The notes under the pieces are model-generated. The model saw nothing but the letters and a program-made list of their open reading frames with translations, was not told the DNA's origin and did not search any database. A program made the position numbers and the translations under genes. Shown in pieces: positions 38,069 to 47,503 of a stretch of DNA of 64,000 bases (position 1 is the first letter of the stretch; each line of letters begins with the position of its first letter). The DNA comes from Pseudomonadota bacterium (GTDB taxonomy: Bacteria; Chloroflexota; UBA6077; JAJPHF01), in contig JAJPHF010000033.1 of NCBI GenBank assembly GCA_021325365.1, positions 1 to 64,000 on the forward strand, read 5' to 3'.

Positions 38069-38141
38069 GACACCCTCCGCTCCATGGACCGCCGGGGCGA
38101 ATGTCTCGCCGGCCGGGGCAGTTGAACCGCTCCCTAGCCGC

Positions 38142-38666
38142 TCACAGTCCGTGCCGCGCGTAGCGCACCCGCCGGCGCGTTCGGATCGTGGGGCTATCCT
38201 TCGGGACCACGCTAACCGTCCCGTCGAGCTCCAAGACGGCGAGCTTCACGTCCTCTACGCTATCTACCCCGTGCTCGCGGATGGCCATAAGAACGTCCTC
38301 CCGGTCCACCCCCTCATGGCGGAGGGCGGCGTCGAGCCAGTGTCCGTCTTCGACGAGCACGGCCGGGTGACCGCGGAGCAGCGCGTTGAGGCGCGGGCTC
38401 CGCAGCCGCAGCTGTCCCACCAGGGCGTTCACCGCCAGCAAGACCACGATGATGACGAGCCCCCCAACCAGCGAGCTGTCGGGCCCGGTCATAGCCGGCT
38501 GCACCGCGTTGGCGACGAGCAAGACGAGCACGAGGTCGAAGACCGTGAACTGGCCCAGCTCCCGTTTACCCGTGAGGCGTAGCCCGACCAAGAGCGCGCC
38601 ATAGATGACGACGCAGCGCAGGGCGAGATTCCAGACGGGCACCGCGAGCGTCAGCAGGTCGTCCAT
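38142..38666 (-). CDS. DUF421 (YetF-like) membrane protein
   Basis: This protein of about 174 aa is taken from MDDLLTLAVPVW; an upstream ATG at 38744 adds an unlikely stretch. Three membrane spans (ALRCVVIYGALLVGLRLTGK, FDLVLVLLVANAVQ, GGLVIIVVLLAVNAL) precede a small cytoplasmic domain with HPAVLVEDG and LMAIREHGVDSVEDVKLAVLE, the two characteristic DUF421 blocks. GKRELGQFTVFDL is also typical. YetF relatives are linked to spore envelope or stress resistance; the role here is unknown. Confidence 0.88.
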   Translation of the reverse strand: MDDLLTLAVPVWNLALRCVVIYGALLVGLRLTGKRELGQFTVFDLVLVLLVANAVQPAMTGPDSSLVGGLVIIVVLLAVNALVGQLRLRSPRLNALLRGHPAVLVEDGHWLDAALRHEGVDREDVLMAIREHGVDSVEDVKLAVLELDGTVSVVPKDSPTIRTRRRVRYARHGL

Positions 38667-38812
38667 GCGCTGTACCCCCGGACCGCGGGCTGGCCGAGCG
38701 AAGCCAGGCGCTGACTGGTTACCGCGTACCGGAAAGCGTAGCATAGCGGCGGGACGAGCGGGACAATCCGGAGGCCGCGGCGCGCGGTGCGGCGGTCCCA
38801 GGGGCGGAGCAG

Positions 38813-39028
38813 ATGGCAGAGCAGCCCATCCGCGTTGGCATGGAGGTCTTCGGCAGCGATGGCCTCTTCGTTGGCCGAGTGAAGGAAGTGACGGCGGATG
38901 CCCTCTGGATCGATCGCACCCTGAAGCGCGACATTTGGGTGCCGCGGCGCGCGGTGCACGGGGTGATCGAGGACCACATCACGCTCGCCGTGCGGGCGGA
39001 CCAAGCAGGGAACCTCGGCCCCGCCTGA
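38813..39028 (+). CDS. Small DUF2171/PRC-barrel-like protein
   Basis: This 71-aa protein reads VGMEVFGSDGLFVGRVKEV and DIWVPRRAVHGV, the two strands-and-turn blocks of DUF2171 or PRC-like small proteins. No membrane span. A purine-rich GGGGCGGAG lies upstream. It is divergent from the DUF421 gene and may share its control region. The role is unknown; PRC-like domains often bind RNA or a partner protein. Confidence 0.7.
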   Translation: MAEQPIRVGMEVFGSDGLFVGRVKEVTADALWIDRTLKRDIWVPRRAVHGVIEDHITLAVRADQAGNLGPA

Positions 39029-39069
39029 ACATGGCCGCCTGGAGAGACGGGCAGCTCCGGATAGCGAGT

Positions 39070-40404
39070 TTACTCTTGCCCGTTCAGCGGCACGACGGCG
39101 AGCACGCGCGTACCGCTCGCCGGCCCGCTCGCCACCTCCAGCCGGCCGCCGAGCGCCTCCATCGCGCCGCGCAGGCTTGCCAGCCCCAGGCCCGTGGGGC
39201 GCGCGCGGCCAAAGCCCTGCCCGTGGTCCTCGACGCTCACCGCGAGCTGGTCGGGACGTGGCGACCAGAGCCGCACCGCCACCTCGGCCACCCCGCCGTG
39301 ATGCACGGCGTTGTTCACGCCCTCCTGCACTAGCCGGTAGAGCGCCAGCCGCACGTCCTCGGGCAGCGGCGGGGGTGCGTGGTCGGCGGCCACGCCGAAC
39401 GAGCGCCGCAGCTCGCGCGCCTCCACCTCGGGCGCCACGTCCAGCTCGACCGTGACAGCGGGCTCCAGCGAGTCACGCAGTGAGCGGAGCGCCGCGGGCA
39501 GCCCCATGCGCAAGATAGCGGGGTGGAGCTGATGGCTCACGGCGCGGGTGGTCTCGCGCACCGCCTCTAGCCGCCCGACGACGGAGCGCACCTCGGCCAC
39601 GGCGCCCGCTGGATCGCGCGGGATGGTGTCCGCCGCCTGCCGCAGCTGCAGCTCCAGCGCCAGCAGCTTGCCCTGCACCTCGCCGTGCAGCCGCTCGGCC
39701 ACGTCGCGCCGCACCGTCTCCTGCGCGTGCACGATGGCCCGCCGCGACGCCGCTAGCTCCTCAACCGAGCGGCGGATGGTTAGGGCCGTGACCAGCCCCA
39801 CGCCCACCACCAGTAACCCGCCGATTAGGCCTCCCAGGCGGACCACGAGCTGAAACTGGTCGACCGCCGCCTGGCCCGTCTCGCGGTTCGCGGTGCGCAC
39901 GTTGTCGAGCTGCTCCTGGTAGGCACGGATCGCGTCGCCGTACTCGCCCGCCAGCGCGTCGGCGCGGCCGCTCAGCTCGGCGGCCGCCTCGGGGGACGGC
40001 GGACCGGCGCTTAAGCGCGCGCTCTCCCCCAGCTCCGCGTCCCAGCGCGTTCCCACCGCGGCGATGTTGTCCAGGGCGGCCGTCAGCTCGGCGCGCACGG
40101 GCGCGGCCTGGCGCATGCTGACGAGCTGGTCGAAGACGGCCTGGTGGGCGGCGCGGTAGAGCTGCAAGCGGATTGGCGCGGGCGTGCGGAGGAAGTCCTG
40201 GTAGGTATTGGCTTGCTCGCTAACGCGCGTCTGGAGGCGGTCGGCCTCAAAGGCTAGCTCGGCTAGGCGCACCTCGGTCTCGTAGCGGCTGACCAATGCG
40301 CGGCCCGCGAGGGCGCTGGCCACGACCATCAAGCCGAGCACGAGCAGGATCGCGGCGAAGGCGCCGGCGAGCACGGGGATCGGCGAGCGCTGACGAGCCG
40401 GCAT
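39070..40404 (-). CDS. Membrane sensor histidine kinase (HisKA_3 type)
   Basis: This 444-aa protein has a first span (VLAGAFAAILLVLGLMVVA), a periplasmic helical sensor of about 150 residues, and a second span (LGGLIGGLLVVGVGLVTAL). A HisKA_3 dimer region follows, with the phosphorylated His in AERLHGEVQGKLLAL near residue 240. The ATPase has VNNAVHHGG as its N box and GFGRARPTGLGLASL as its G boxes. It should phosphorylate a NarL-type response regulator, but none is adjacent; the next genes upstream in the same direction encode two exported proteins, possible outputs or sensors. Confidence 0.9.
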   Translation of the reverse strand: MPARQRSPIPVLAGAFAAILLVLGLMVVASALAGRALVSRYETEVRLAELAFEADRLQTRVSEQANTYQDFLRTPAPIRLQLYRAAHQAVFDQLVSMRQAAPVRAELTAALDNIAAVGTRWDAELGESARLSAGPPSPEAAAELSGRADALAGEYGDAIRAYQEQLDNVRTANRETGQAAVDQFQLVVRLGGLIGGLLVVGVGLVTALTIRRSVEELAASRRAIVHAQETVRRDVAERLHGEVQGKLLALELQLRQAADTIPRDPAGAVAEVRSVVGRLEAVRETTRAVSHQLHPAILRMGLPAALRSLRDSLEPAVTVELDVAPEVEARELRRSFGVAADHAPPPLPEDVRLALYRLVQEGVNNAVHHGGVAEVAVRLWSPRPDQLAVSVEDHGQGFGRARPTGLGLASLRGAMEALGGRLEVASGPASGTRVLAVVPLNGQE

Positions 40405-40407
40405 GGT

Positions 40408-41097
40408 CTAGTGCGACGGGCGCCCGGCCGCCGTCAGCGTCTCGTAGCCGGCCGCGTAGTCGGGGCGATACAGGACCCAGGTCGACTCGATGCGTCGGCC
40501 GCTGTTGTCCACGGTGCCGGTCTGCACGCCGATGTAGGTGCCGTCGCTGCTGTAAGCATCCAGCTCCACGCGGTCGCCCGTACACACGCCGTAGTAGCTG
40601 ATGCCGTCGCTGGCTTGCTGGGCGGCTAGGTAGTTGCCGTACTGCTGCACCACCAGCCGCGTGGCGTAGCTATTGCTGCTCGGATCGGTCTGCTGGCCGC
40701 GGCCCTCCCAGGTCCCCGCCAGGTCCCAGCGGCAGCGCTGCGTGCGGCCGGGCGGCAACGGCGAGTTCGCCCGCGCCGGCCCTTCCGTGTCGGGTGCCGG
40801 CTGCGAGGGGCCGAGGTTGGGGAAGCGCGGCGCCCCCAGGGCCGGCGCGGCGGTTGTGGCGGGGGCTGCCGCCGGAGCGGCGGCACTGCTCGTGGGAGCC
40901 GTCGTCTGCGCGAACGTCGATTCGCCGTCGGCGGCATAGACCTGTGCCCGCCCGGTGCCGCTCACGATGACGAACAGCCCGAGCGCCAGTGCCAGCCCGC
41001 GCGCCGCGCGGCGCGCCCGGCCGCCGCTCGCTGCTCCGCGGTGTCTCACGCGCGCTCGCCCCCTGCGGTTGATCGCTCGGGACCCCATGCGCACCAT
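40408..41097 (-). CDS. Exported protein, paralogue of the next gene
   Basis: This 229-aa protein has an Arg-rich N-terminus and a signal-like span (GLALALGLFVIVSGTGRA), then an Ala/Pro-rich linker. Its C-terminal domain of about 100 residues reads CRWDLAGTWEGRGQQTDP, QQYGNYLAAQQASDGISYYG and CTGDRVELDAYSSDGTYIG. The same blocks recur in the gene at 41204-41869. Two cysteines flank the domain. It ends 3 bp before the histidine kinase start, so the two are probably co-transcribed. Confidence 0.7.
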   Translation of the reverse strand: MVRMGSRAINRRGRARVRHRGAASGGRARRAARGLALALGLFVIVSGTGRAQVYAADGESTFAQTTAPTSSAAAPAAAPATTAAPALGAPRFPNLGPSQPAPDTEGPARANSPLPPGRTQRCRWDLAGTWEGRGQQTDPSSNSYATRLVVQQYGNYLAAQQASDGISYYGVCTGDRVELDAYSSDGTYIGVQTGTVDNSGRRIESTWVLYRPDYAAGYETLTAAGRPSH

Positions 41098-41203
41098 CCA
41101 TCTTCCTTAGCTAGATGCTAGTCGCTCGTGCGCGCGCATGCCAAGCATAGCGACCGGGCGCGGACGGCGCCAGCCATCCGCGCCCGGCCGCCGCGCCGCG
41201 CGC

Positions 41204-41869
41204 CTACCACCGGTGCCACGTCTCGTTGCCGGTAGCGTACCCGGCCGCGAAGCTCGTCCAGCTCGCGCGCACGCGGCCGCTGTTGGGCGCCCACGGGTTG
41301 CTGTTCCAGGGCGACCGGCTGGCGCGGCCCCAGCTTACCGTGCCGTCCTCGTAGCCCACGAAGCTGCCGTTCGCGTAGACGTCGAGCTGGATGTCGTCGC
41401 CGCGGCAGATGCCGTAATAGCTCAGGTTGTCGCTGGGCTGGTCGATCTGCAGCCAGTTGCGATACTGCCGCACGTTGATCTGTGCCTGGTAGTTGAAGCC
41501 GTAGGGGTCCGTCTGGCGCCCGACGATCTGCCAGGTGCCGCGCAAGTCGTAGTTGCAGCCCCCCCAACGGTCGGGCGCGGGCGGCAGGCCGGGCGCGTAG
41601 CCGGGGGCCGGCGCCGCGGACGGCCCCGGGCGCGCGTCACCCTGCGTGCCGGGCGCGGCGTTCGGGGCAACGTCGCCGCCCGCCGGCCCCTCGGGCGCGG
41701 GTGCGGCCTGTCCCGGCCCCCACTGGCCGAAGCGGGGGCCGGTATCCGACGTGGGCGGCGACTGCGCGAAGGCGGTGCCGCTGGCTGCCAGCACGACCGC
41801 CGCGGCGACGGCGCCAATGATCAGCGCGTGCTGGACCAGGCGGCGCGGGAACGCGCGATGCGGGAACAT
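41204..41869 (-). CDS. Exported protein, paralogue of the previous gene
   Basis: This 221-aa protein has a signal peptide (LIIGAVAAAVVLAASGTAFA, cleavage before QSPP), a Gly/Pro/Ala-rich linker and a C-terminal domain. The domain reads CNYDLRGTWQIVGRQTDPYG, QYRNWLQIDQPSDNLSYYGI and CRGDDIQLDVYANGSFVGYE. The shared blocks with the gene at 40408 show a recent enough duplication to align by eye. The domain is beta-rich and may be a small lipocalin-like or lectin-like fold. Function is unknown. Confidence 0.7.
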   Translation of the reverse strand: MFPHRAFPRRLVQHALIIGAVAAAVVLAASGTAFAQSPPTSDTGPRFGQWGPGQAAPAPEGPAGGDVAPNAAPGTQGDARPGPSAAPAPGYAPGLPPAPDRWGGCNYDLRGTWQIVGRQTDPYGFNYQAQINVRQYRNWLQIDQPSDNLSYYGICRGDDIQLDVYANGSFVGYEDGTVSWGRASRSPWNSNPWAPNSGRVRASWTSFAAGYATGNETWHRW

Positions 41870-42198
41870 CTCGTCCTCTCTGGCGCAGGCCCTCCGGTCT
41901 GGCGGCCTTGCCGCCCCTGCGCTCGACCCTATTGTCGAGCCGGACCCGCCTTGCCGATCAGAGGATGCGCCCCTAACTTGCGCGCCCCCCGCCCCCGAGT
42001 CCAGTGGGGGCTACCCCCCGGCGGCCCGGCTCGGCAGCGCATGCGGTCGTCAACCGGGCCGTCCGGTGGGTGGGGTCTTACCGTGGTGGGGAGAGATTGG
42101 TGCACCCTAGATGCAGGTCGGGGTTAGCTATCGCGAGGCGGCTGTGGTGCGCGCCGCGGGAAGCGCGCCTGGCCCTGATGCGAGGGCCGCGAGAGCAG
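41870..42198. other. Intergenic stretch, no feature seen
   Basis: About 330 bp between convergent-free neighbours. A + strand frame at 42004-42270 has no start signal and poor composition. No hairpin or repeat stands out. Confidence 0.5.
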
Positions 42199-42774
42199 TT
42201 ACGGCAGGAGATCGTCCACCGCGACGCGGCTGCCCGCGAGAGCCGGCGCGTCCACGTTCTCACCCGGTAGGGCGATGACGCGCGAGCGATAGCCGGAGCC
42301 GTACCGCGCGCCGGGGATCGCGCTTGGCTCGCGATACACTTCGAGCCAATAGTCGACCAGATTGACGATCCAATACTCCGGAATGCCTGCCGCCGCGTAC
42401 AGGCTGCCTTTCGCGTCGCGGTCGAAGCTCAGCGTCGTGTCCGACACCTCCACGACCAGCACCGCCGACGTAGGGTGGGCAGCAACGAAGTCCCGTACGT
42501 CGCCAACGACGACCGCCGCGTCCGGCTCGGGCTCCGAGTACTGTCCTAGCGCCAGCGGCAGTTGCACTCGGACCGTGTAACCCTCTCCGAATACAGCACG
42601 AAGGGCATCGCCGGCCAAGCATACGCCGGTCGCGTGGCGGCTGAGCTGTGGTGGCACCTTGACGATCTCTCCTTCGATCAGCTCCACCCGCTCGTCGGGA
42701 TGCAGCAGGCCGAGGTCGGCCAGGCGCTCGTATTCCTCGCGTGTCCAGCGCCGCAATTCAACCGCGCTCACCAT
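42199..42774 (-). CDS. Uma2-family (DUF820) putative endonuclease
   Basis: This protein of about 191 aa starts at MVSAVELRRWTREEYERLAD; the longer frame from 42858 is not preferred. It shows the PD-(D/E)XK-like Uma2 pattern: DERVELIEGEIV, SEPEPDAAVVVGD (Asp), VLVVEVSDTT (Glu) with the following lysine in DAKGSLYAAAGIPEYWIVN. Uma2 proteins are abundant in Chloroflexota and Cyanobacteria; their role is unproven, with nuclease activity predicted. Two more are in the window (52315 and 54132). Confidence 0.88.
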   Translation of the reverse strand: MVSAVELRRWTREEYERLADLGLLHPDERVELIEGEIVKVPPQLSRHATGVCLAGDALRAVFGEGYTVRVQLPLALGQYSEPEPDAAVVVGDVRDFVAAHPTSAVLVVEVSDTTLSFDRDAKGSLYAAAGIPEYWIVNLVDYWLEVYREPSAIPGARYGSGYRSRVIALPGENVDAPALAGSRVAVDDLLP

Positions 42775-42900
42775 CGCCTCCGCATGCGAACAAGCCCCGC
42801 AGCCGATGCCCAGGGGGCGGAACGCCATACCTAATCGCCTATTCGCCGACTTGGCCACGCCGCGTTCTGAGTGCAGTATAGAACGGCGGCGTGTCGCGGC

Positions 42901-45276
42901 CTACCGCCCCTTGCCGGCGGGCTGGACCGTCCAGGCGGCGCCGTCGGAGATCAGCTCGATCGTGCCGTCGCGGTCGGTGCGCCAGAGGGGCACGTCGTGG
43001 GCCGCGAGCAGCGCCAGCGTACGCGGCGCGGGGTGGCCGAAGCGGTTGCGCTCGCCGTTCGAGACGACGGCCAGCGTCGGGCTGATGGCCCCCAGCAGGC
43101 CCTCCTCCAGCCCGGCGGCGCTGCCGTGGTGCGGCACCAGCAGCGCCGTCGCCCGCAGGTCGCCGCCGGCCGTCACGATGCGCTCGCCTTGCTCCGCCAC
43201 CAGGTCGCCGGGCAGCAGCAAGCTCGTCGCCCCGTAGCGCAGGCGCAGCACCAGCGCGCCCGCCGGCTCCAGCCGATCGGCGCGGCTGCCCGGCACCGCG
43301 GGCACCGCCCATACGTCGAGCAGCACGTCGTCGTCGAGCTGCCACTGTTGGCCGCTGGCGCCGACGCTCAGCGGCACCGCCCGCTCCCGCAGCAGCGCGT
43401 GCCAGCGCTCAGTGGCCGCGCTCGGGTAGTCGGCCGCGCCCTCGATCACCTGCCCTACCGTGTAGCGCGTCACCGCCTCCATCAGCCCCGCCACGTGGTC
43501 CTCGTGCGGGTGCGTGAGCGCCACCAGGTCCAGGCGCCGCTCGGCCAGGCCCAGGCGGCTGCCCAGGTGGGCCATCAGGCTGGCAGGGCTGGGGCCGCCG
43601 TCCACCAGCAGCAGCCGGCCGCTCGGCGTGCGCACGAGGGTCGCATCGCCCTGGCCCACGTCCAGCACCGCGACGCGCAGGCGCCCATCGGACGGCCCGG
43701 CGCCGGCCACCGCCAGCGTGCCCAGCACGCCGACCGCCAGCGCCACCAGCGCCGCTACGCCCAGCGCCGCGGCGCGGTGCGGCAGCGCCGCGCGCGCGCG
43801 GCGCTGCCAGGCGCGCGCGTCTGCCGCCTCCGGGGTGGCCGCGAGCGCGAGCGCGGCGAGCGCCGCCCCGTACGCCGCGCCGAGCAGCGGCGGCAGCGCG
43901 CCGGCCTCGAACCGCGCGCCCGGCAGCGCCGCCAGCGCCTGCACCGCGCGCACGATCAGCTCGAGGTACCCCCATACCGGCAGGCTGAGCAGCGGCGCGA
44001 CGCCCGGCGCCACCGCGCCCACCAGGGCCACGCCGAGCCCGAGCGCCATGAGCGGTGGCAGCAGCGGCACCACCAGCAGGTTGGCGAGCGGCGCCACGAC
44101 CGACAGGTAATGGAAGGTGGCAAGTTGGAGCGGCAGCACGAACAGCTCCGCGGCCAGCGTGGCGCCCAGCCCCTCGGCGGCCCAGGCCGGCAGCGGGCGC
44201 AGCCGCGCCTGGAGCGCCGGCCCGAGCACGATCAGCCCCGCCGTGGCCAGCACGCTGAGCTGGAAGCCGAGGTCGCCCAGCAGCAGCGGGTCCCAGCCGG
44301 CCAGCAGCGCCGCCGCCAGCGCGAGCGCCGCCAGCCCGTCGCGCGGACGGCCCGCGGCCTCGGCGCCGAGCGCGAGCAGCGCCATCAGCGCCGCGCGCGT
44401 GGCCGATGGCGGCGCGCCCACCAGGATCGTGTACAGCACCACGCCGACGGCCGCGAGCGGCCATCCGAGGCGCCGCCCCGCCAGCCGTCCCGCCAGCGCA
44501 CCCAGCACGGCCGCGACGATCGTGACGTTAAAGCCCGAGACGGCGACGACGTGGGTGAGCCCGACCGTGCGCATGGCGTCGCGGAAGTCGCTCGGCAGCG
44601 TCGCGCTGCCGCCGAGCAGCACGCCCACCAGCAGGCCCGCGTGCGGCTCGGGGAGCGCGGCGGCGATCCCCGCCTCTAGCCGGCGGCGCAGCGCGTGCAG
44701 CGCCGCTTGCGGCTGCGGCCGGCCCTCGTCCGCCAGCGCCCGCCCGGCGGGAAAGTCCATCGAGGCGCGCACGCCCTGTCGCCAGAGCGCCGCGCCGTAG
44801 CCGCTGTCGCGGGCCGGCGGCGGTCGCAGCGTGCCCCGCAGCTCCAGCGCGTCGCCGTAGTCGTAGGGCGCGGTGCGCGGCAGCCGCACCAGCACCAGTC
44901 CGTCGACTGGCTCCCAGCCGCCCTCGCGCTCGATCGCCGTCGTCGCCAGGCGCAGGCGCACGCTGTCGTCCGCCGGCTCGGCCGCCGCCGCGACCGTGCC
45001 GCGGAGCGCCGCCTTCCCGTGGTCGCCGGCGAGCGGATCGTCGGCCAGCGCCGGCAGTGCCCCGAGCCCCCGCGCCCAGCCGAGCGCCAGCAGCGCTGCC
45101 GCCAGCGCCACGAGTCGCAGCGGCCAGGTCCGCGCCAGGGCCGCCGCGCCGAGCAGCGGCAGCCCGAGCGCCGCCCAGGCGAGCGGCGCGGCCGCGGCCG
45201 CCTGGCTCGGCGCCACCAGCCACAGCGCGAGCCCCAGCCCCGCCAGCCAGGCGCCACAGGCGACCAGAAGCGCCAT
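42901..45276 (-). CDS. comEC: ComEC/Rec2 competence protein
   Basis: This 791-aa protein has an N-terminal membrane pair and DUF4131 region, then a central channel-like Competence domain with about ten spans (GLTHVVAVSGFNVTIVAAVL near residue 235 is a hallmark). The C-terminal metallo-beta-lactamase domain has VALTHPHEDHVAGL near residue 595 and LVPHHGSAAGL. ComEC moves single-stranded DNA across the inner membrane during transformation, and the lactamase domain may degrade the other strand. No other competence gene is in the window. An intact gene suggests capacity for DNA uptake. Confidence 0.93.
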   Translation of the reverse strand: MALLVACGAWLAGLGLALWLVAPSQAAAAAPLAWAALGLPLLGAAALARTWPLRLVALAAALLALGWARGLGALPALADDPLAGDHGKAALRGTVAAAAEPADDSVRLRLATTAIEREGGWEPVDGLVLVRLPRTAPYDYGDALELRGTLRPPPARDSGYGAALWRQGVRASMDFPAGRALADEGRPQPQAALHALRRRLEAGIAAALPEPHAGLLVGVLLGGSATLPSDFRDAMRTVGLTHVVAVSGFNVTIVAAVLGALAGRLAGRRLGWPLAAVGVVLYTILVGAPPSATRAALMALLALGAEAAGRPRDGLAALALAAALLAGWDPLLLGDLGFQLSVLATAGLIVLGPALQARLRPLPAWAAEGLGATLAAELFVLPLQLATFHYLSVVAPLANLLVVPLLPPLMALGLGVALVGAVAPGVAPLLSLPVWGYLELIVRAVQALAALPGARFEAGALPPLLGAAYGAALAALALAATPEAADARAWQRRARAALPHRAAALGVAALVALAVGVLGTLAVAGAGPSDGRLRVAVLDVGQGDATLVRTPSGRLLLVDGGPSPASLMAHLGSRLGLAERRLDLVALTHPHEDHVAGLMEAVTRYTVGQVIEGAADYPSAATERWHALLRERAVPLSVGASGQQWQLDDDVLLDVWAVPAVPGSRADRLEPAGALVLRLRYGATSLLLPGDLVAEQGERIVTAGGDLRATALLVPHHGSAAGLEEGLLGAISPTLAVVSNGERNRFGHPAPRTLALLAAHDVPLWRTDRDGTIELISDGAAWTVQPAGKGR

Positions 45277-45375
45277 CCCTGCCCTCCTCCCCGCGTCCGC
45301 TCCGTCGGCGCACCGGACCGTTGCCGCCGTCGGACTGCAAGACAGGTATGCGTGCCCCGCCCAGCCGGTCGTCGA

Positions 45376-46020
45376 TCAGGACCGCGTGTCCACCTCAGGC
45401 GACCTCTGTAGCGACTGCTCGTAGCTGTGGGAGACCGGCTGCTGGAGGATGCGCTTGCCAGTCGTCCGCTCGACGAAGCGGACGAAGCGGTACTTGTTCT
45501 CTAGCTCGTCGTAGGGGAACGGCGGGACGTTCGCGCGCCCCTGCTCGATGCGGCACCAGATGAAGTGCGGGCCGTCGGTCCCCAGCGCGCGCTCGACGGC
45601 CGCCGCGAAGTCCTGGGGCGTGCTGGCCTCGACGGCGCTCTCGATCCCCGCCGCGCGCGCCAGCGCCGCGAAGTTCATGCGCGCCGACGTCACCGTGGGC
45701 GTGCCGCCCGACGACTCGTACACGCCGTTGTCCATGCAGATGTGGACCAGGTTGCGCGGCTGCTTCCAGCCGATGGTGCCGAGGCTGCTCATGTTCATCC
45801 AGAGCGCGCCGTCGCCGTCCAGCACGATCACCTTGCGGTCCGGCTGGCCAATCGCCAGGCCTAGCCCAATCGACGAGCACAGGCCGAGCGTCTTCGCTTG
45901 CAGGTTGCCGTCGCTCGGGTGGATGGCGTGCCACTCCACCGTCGCGCCCCCGGCCGTGGTCACGACGAATTCGTCGTGGACCAGGTTCTTGATCGCCTCG
46001 AGCGCCTCACCGCGCTTCAT
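45376..46020 (-). CDS. Sulfopyruvate/phosphonopyruvate decarboxylase-like, TPP-binding subunit
   Basis: This 214-aa protein is a stand-alone C-terminal TPP domain. VIVLDGDGALWMNMSSL with MDNGVYESSGG about 25 residues on is the GDG-to-N diphosphate-thiamine motif. Its partner, the pyrimidine-binding half, is the gene just upstream (46031). Together they match the split enzymes of the ComD/ComE sulfopyruvate decarboxylase type. The substrate could instead be another 2-oxo acid; no coenzyme M or phosphonate genes are nearby to decide. Confidence 0.85.
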   Translation of the reverse strand: MKRGEALEAIKNLVHDEFVVTTAGGATVEWHAIHPSDGNLQAKTLGLCSSIGLGLAIGQPDRKVIVLDGDGALWMNMSSLGTIGWKQPRNLVHICMDNGVYESSGGTPTVTSARMNFAALARAAGIESAVEASTPQDFAAAVERALGTDGPHFIWCRIEQGRANVPPFPYDELENKYRFVRFVERTTGKRILQQPVSHSYEQSLQRSPEVDTRS

Positions 46021-46030
46021 CCCGCACCTC

Positions 46031-46525
46031 CTACAGCACCGCGCGGGTGACCAGCAGGGCGACCGGGCGCTTCGACGCCTCGGCCACGGTCACGGCGCCC
46101 CGCACCTGCTGGGCGAGCGTAGCGGGGTCGCGGAGCGCCTGATACTTGATGTCGAGCGCCTGGAGCACCGGCTCGGTCACCAGCCCCAGCATGTGGAAGG
46201 CGTTGTCGCCCCAGTCGCCGGCGTAGTAGACGAGCAGCAGTATCGGGACGCCGAACTGGAGCGCCGTGGTGGTAAGCCCGTTGCAGCTGTTCAGGAGGCC
46301 CCCGTTCTGCATCAGGATCGCCACCCGATGGCCCGTCAGCGCCCCGCCGGTGCAGACGCCGATCCCCTCCTCCTCACGGCCCACCGGCGTGTAGTCGAGG
46401 TCCGGGTCGGCCGCTAGCGCCTTCATCAACTCCAGCAGGTTGATGTCCGGTACCGCGACGACGAAGTCCACGCCCGCGTCCTTCAACGCGCCGACGAATC
46501 GCTGGGCTGCCTCGGCTGTCGCCAT
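46031..46525 (-). CDS. Sulfopyruvate/phosphonopyruvate decarboxylase-like, PYR subunit
   Basis: The start at 46525 (MATAEAAQRFVGALKDAGVDFV) has GGAGGGAGG before it; a longer frame to 46714 is not supported. The 164-aa protein is the pyrimidine-binding TPP domain: VGREEEGIGVCTGGALTGHR contains the catalytic Glu, and LMQNGGLLNSCNGLTT follows. It ends 10 bp before the TPP subunit gene, so they form one two-gene operon and a heteromeric enzyme. Confidence 0.85.
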   Translation of the reverse strand: MATAEAAQRFVGALKDAGVDFVVAVPDINLLELMKALAADPDLDYTPVGREEEGIGVCTGGALTGHRVAILMQNGGLLNSCNGLTTTALQFGVPILLLVYYAGDWGDNAFHMLGLVTEPVLQALDIKYQALRDPATLAQQVRGAVTVAEASKRPVALLVTRAVL

Positions 46526-47503
46526 AGTCGCCTCCCTCCGCCCGCAACCAATGCCGCCGAGCCCGAATATAGGCAATCCGCGCCCGGTGCGCCAGCGGGA
46601 CGAGGCACCGCGCCGGGCGCCCCCCGGTTTCGGCGCCGCGCGGAGGGACCCCCTCGCTCGCGCCGGCGGAACCACCCGCCGGCGAGTGCCTCGGTTTAGC
46701 CGAGGAACGGTCAAACGATGCTCCTTGACCGGGTGGTTAAGTGCTAGGCCGGGCGCGGGTTGGCGCGCGCTGGTCGGGCGCGGAAGGTCGCATCGTTTAC
46801 CCCGTACGATGCTCTCCCGGTAGCCTGCCGCGGGCCGGGCCGGCGGGGGCGTGCCCCGGGCATGGGCGCGGGCGGCGGGTGCGGGGGAGGCGTGTACGGC
46901 GTAAGATTGCGACCACGTCGCGCGAGCTAGCAGGCGCTCTCCGGCGCGCCTCGCGGCCTGTCTAAACCTGTCTAAAGAGGAAGCTATTGGTGGGGGGCGG
47001 TCGTCCGGCGTTGCCGGCGGGGCCGCGAGGCCGACCGCCGAATGGTGGGAGACACCGCGGCCAGGCGGCCGATGAGCGGCCCGCCGCCTCGGCAGGCTTG
47101 GCGGTAGGCAAGGCGTCGTAGCGGCGCCCTCACGACCCGTGGCTGGCCGACGGCCTGGCGGGCCCGTGCCCCGTCCTGCCGGAGGGCAGCGCGGGCGCCG
47201 TGCCGGTCCCTGTTACGCGCGATCCCAATATCCGTTTACTAGAGATGTTGGTGGGTAATCATCGCCCGGCTGCGCGAGCTCGACCGCCTCGGATGACCGC
47301 CGCGCCGCCGGCCGCGCGCGGGGTGGCGCGCGCCGCCCCGCCGGTCGCCCCTGGGTCGCGGTCAGACGTGATTCAGTTCATACTTGGCCTGTGATCGAGT
47401 TCACAACGAACAATTTGGCGGGAACATATCCTGGCAGTGCAGGCGTGTGGATGCAGCTCTGCAGCGGTCAGCGGGGCACACTGAGCTGGCCTGGAGGGAT
47501 GCG
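46526..47503. other. Long non-coding stretch of unknown content
   Basis: Nearly 1 kb with no credible gene on either strand. It is very GC-rich with many small hairpins, but with an AT-richer patch at 47215-47260 and another at 47370-47430. A direct repeat CCTGTCTAAA, CCTGTCTAAA lies near 46958-46977. I looked for tmRNA and RNase P landmarks and found none. It could hold a structured RNA or be decayed sequence. Confidence 0.5.

Noticed and set aside
46526..47503. tmRNA, RNase P RNA or SRP RNA in the long gap
   Set aside because: The conserved landmarks of these RNAs were looked for and not seen.
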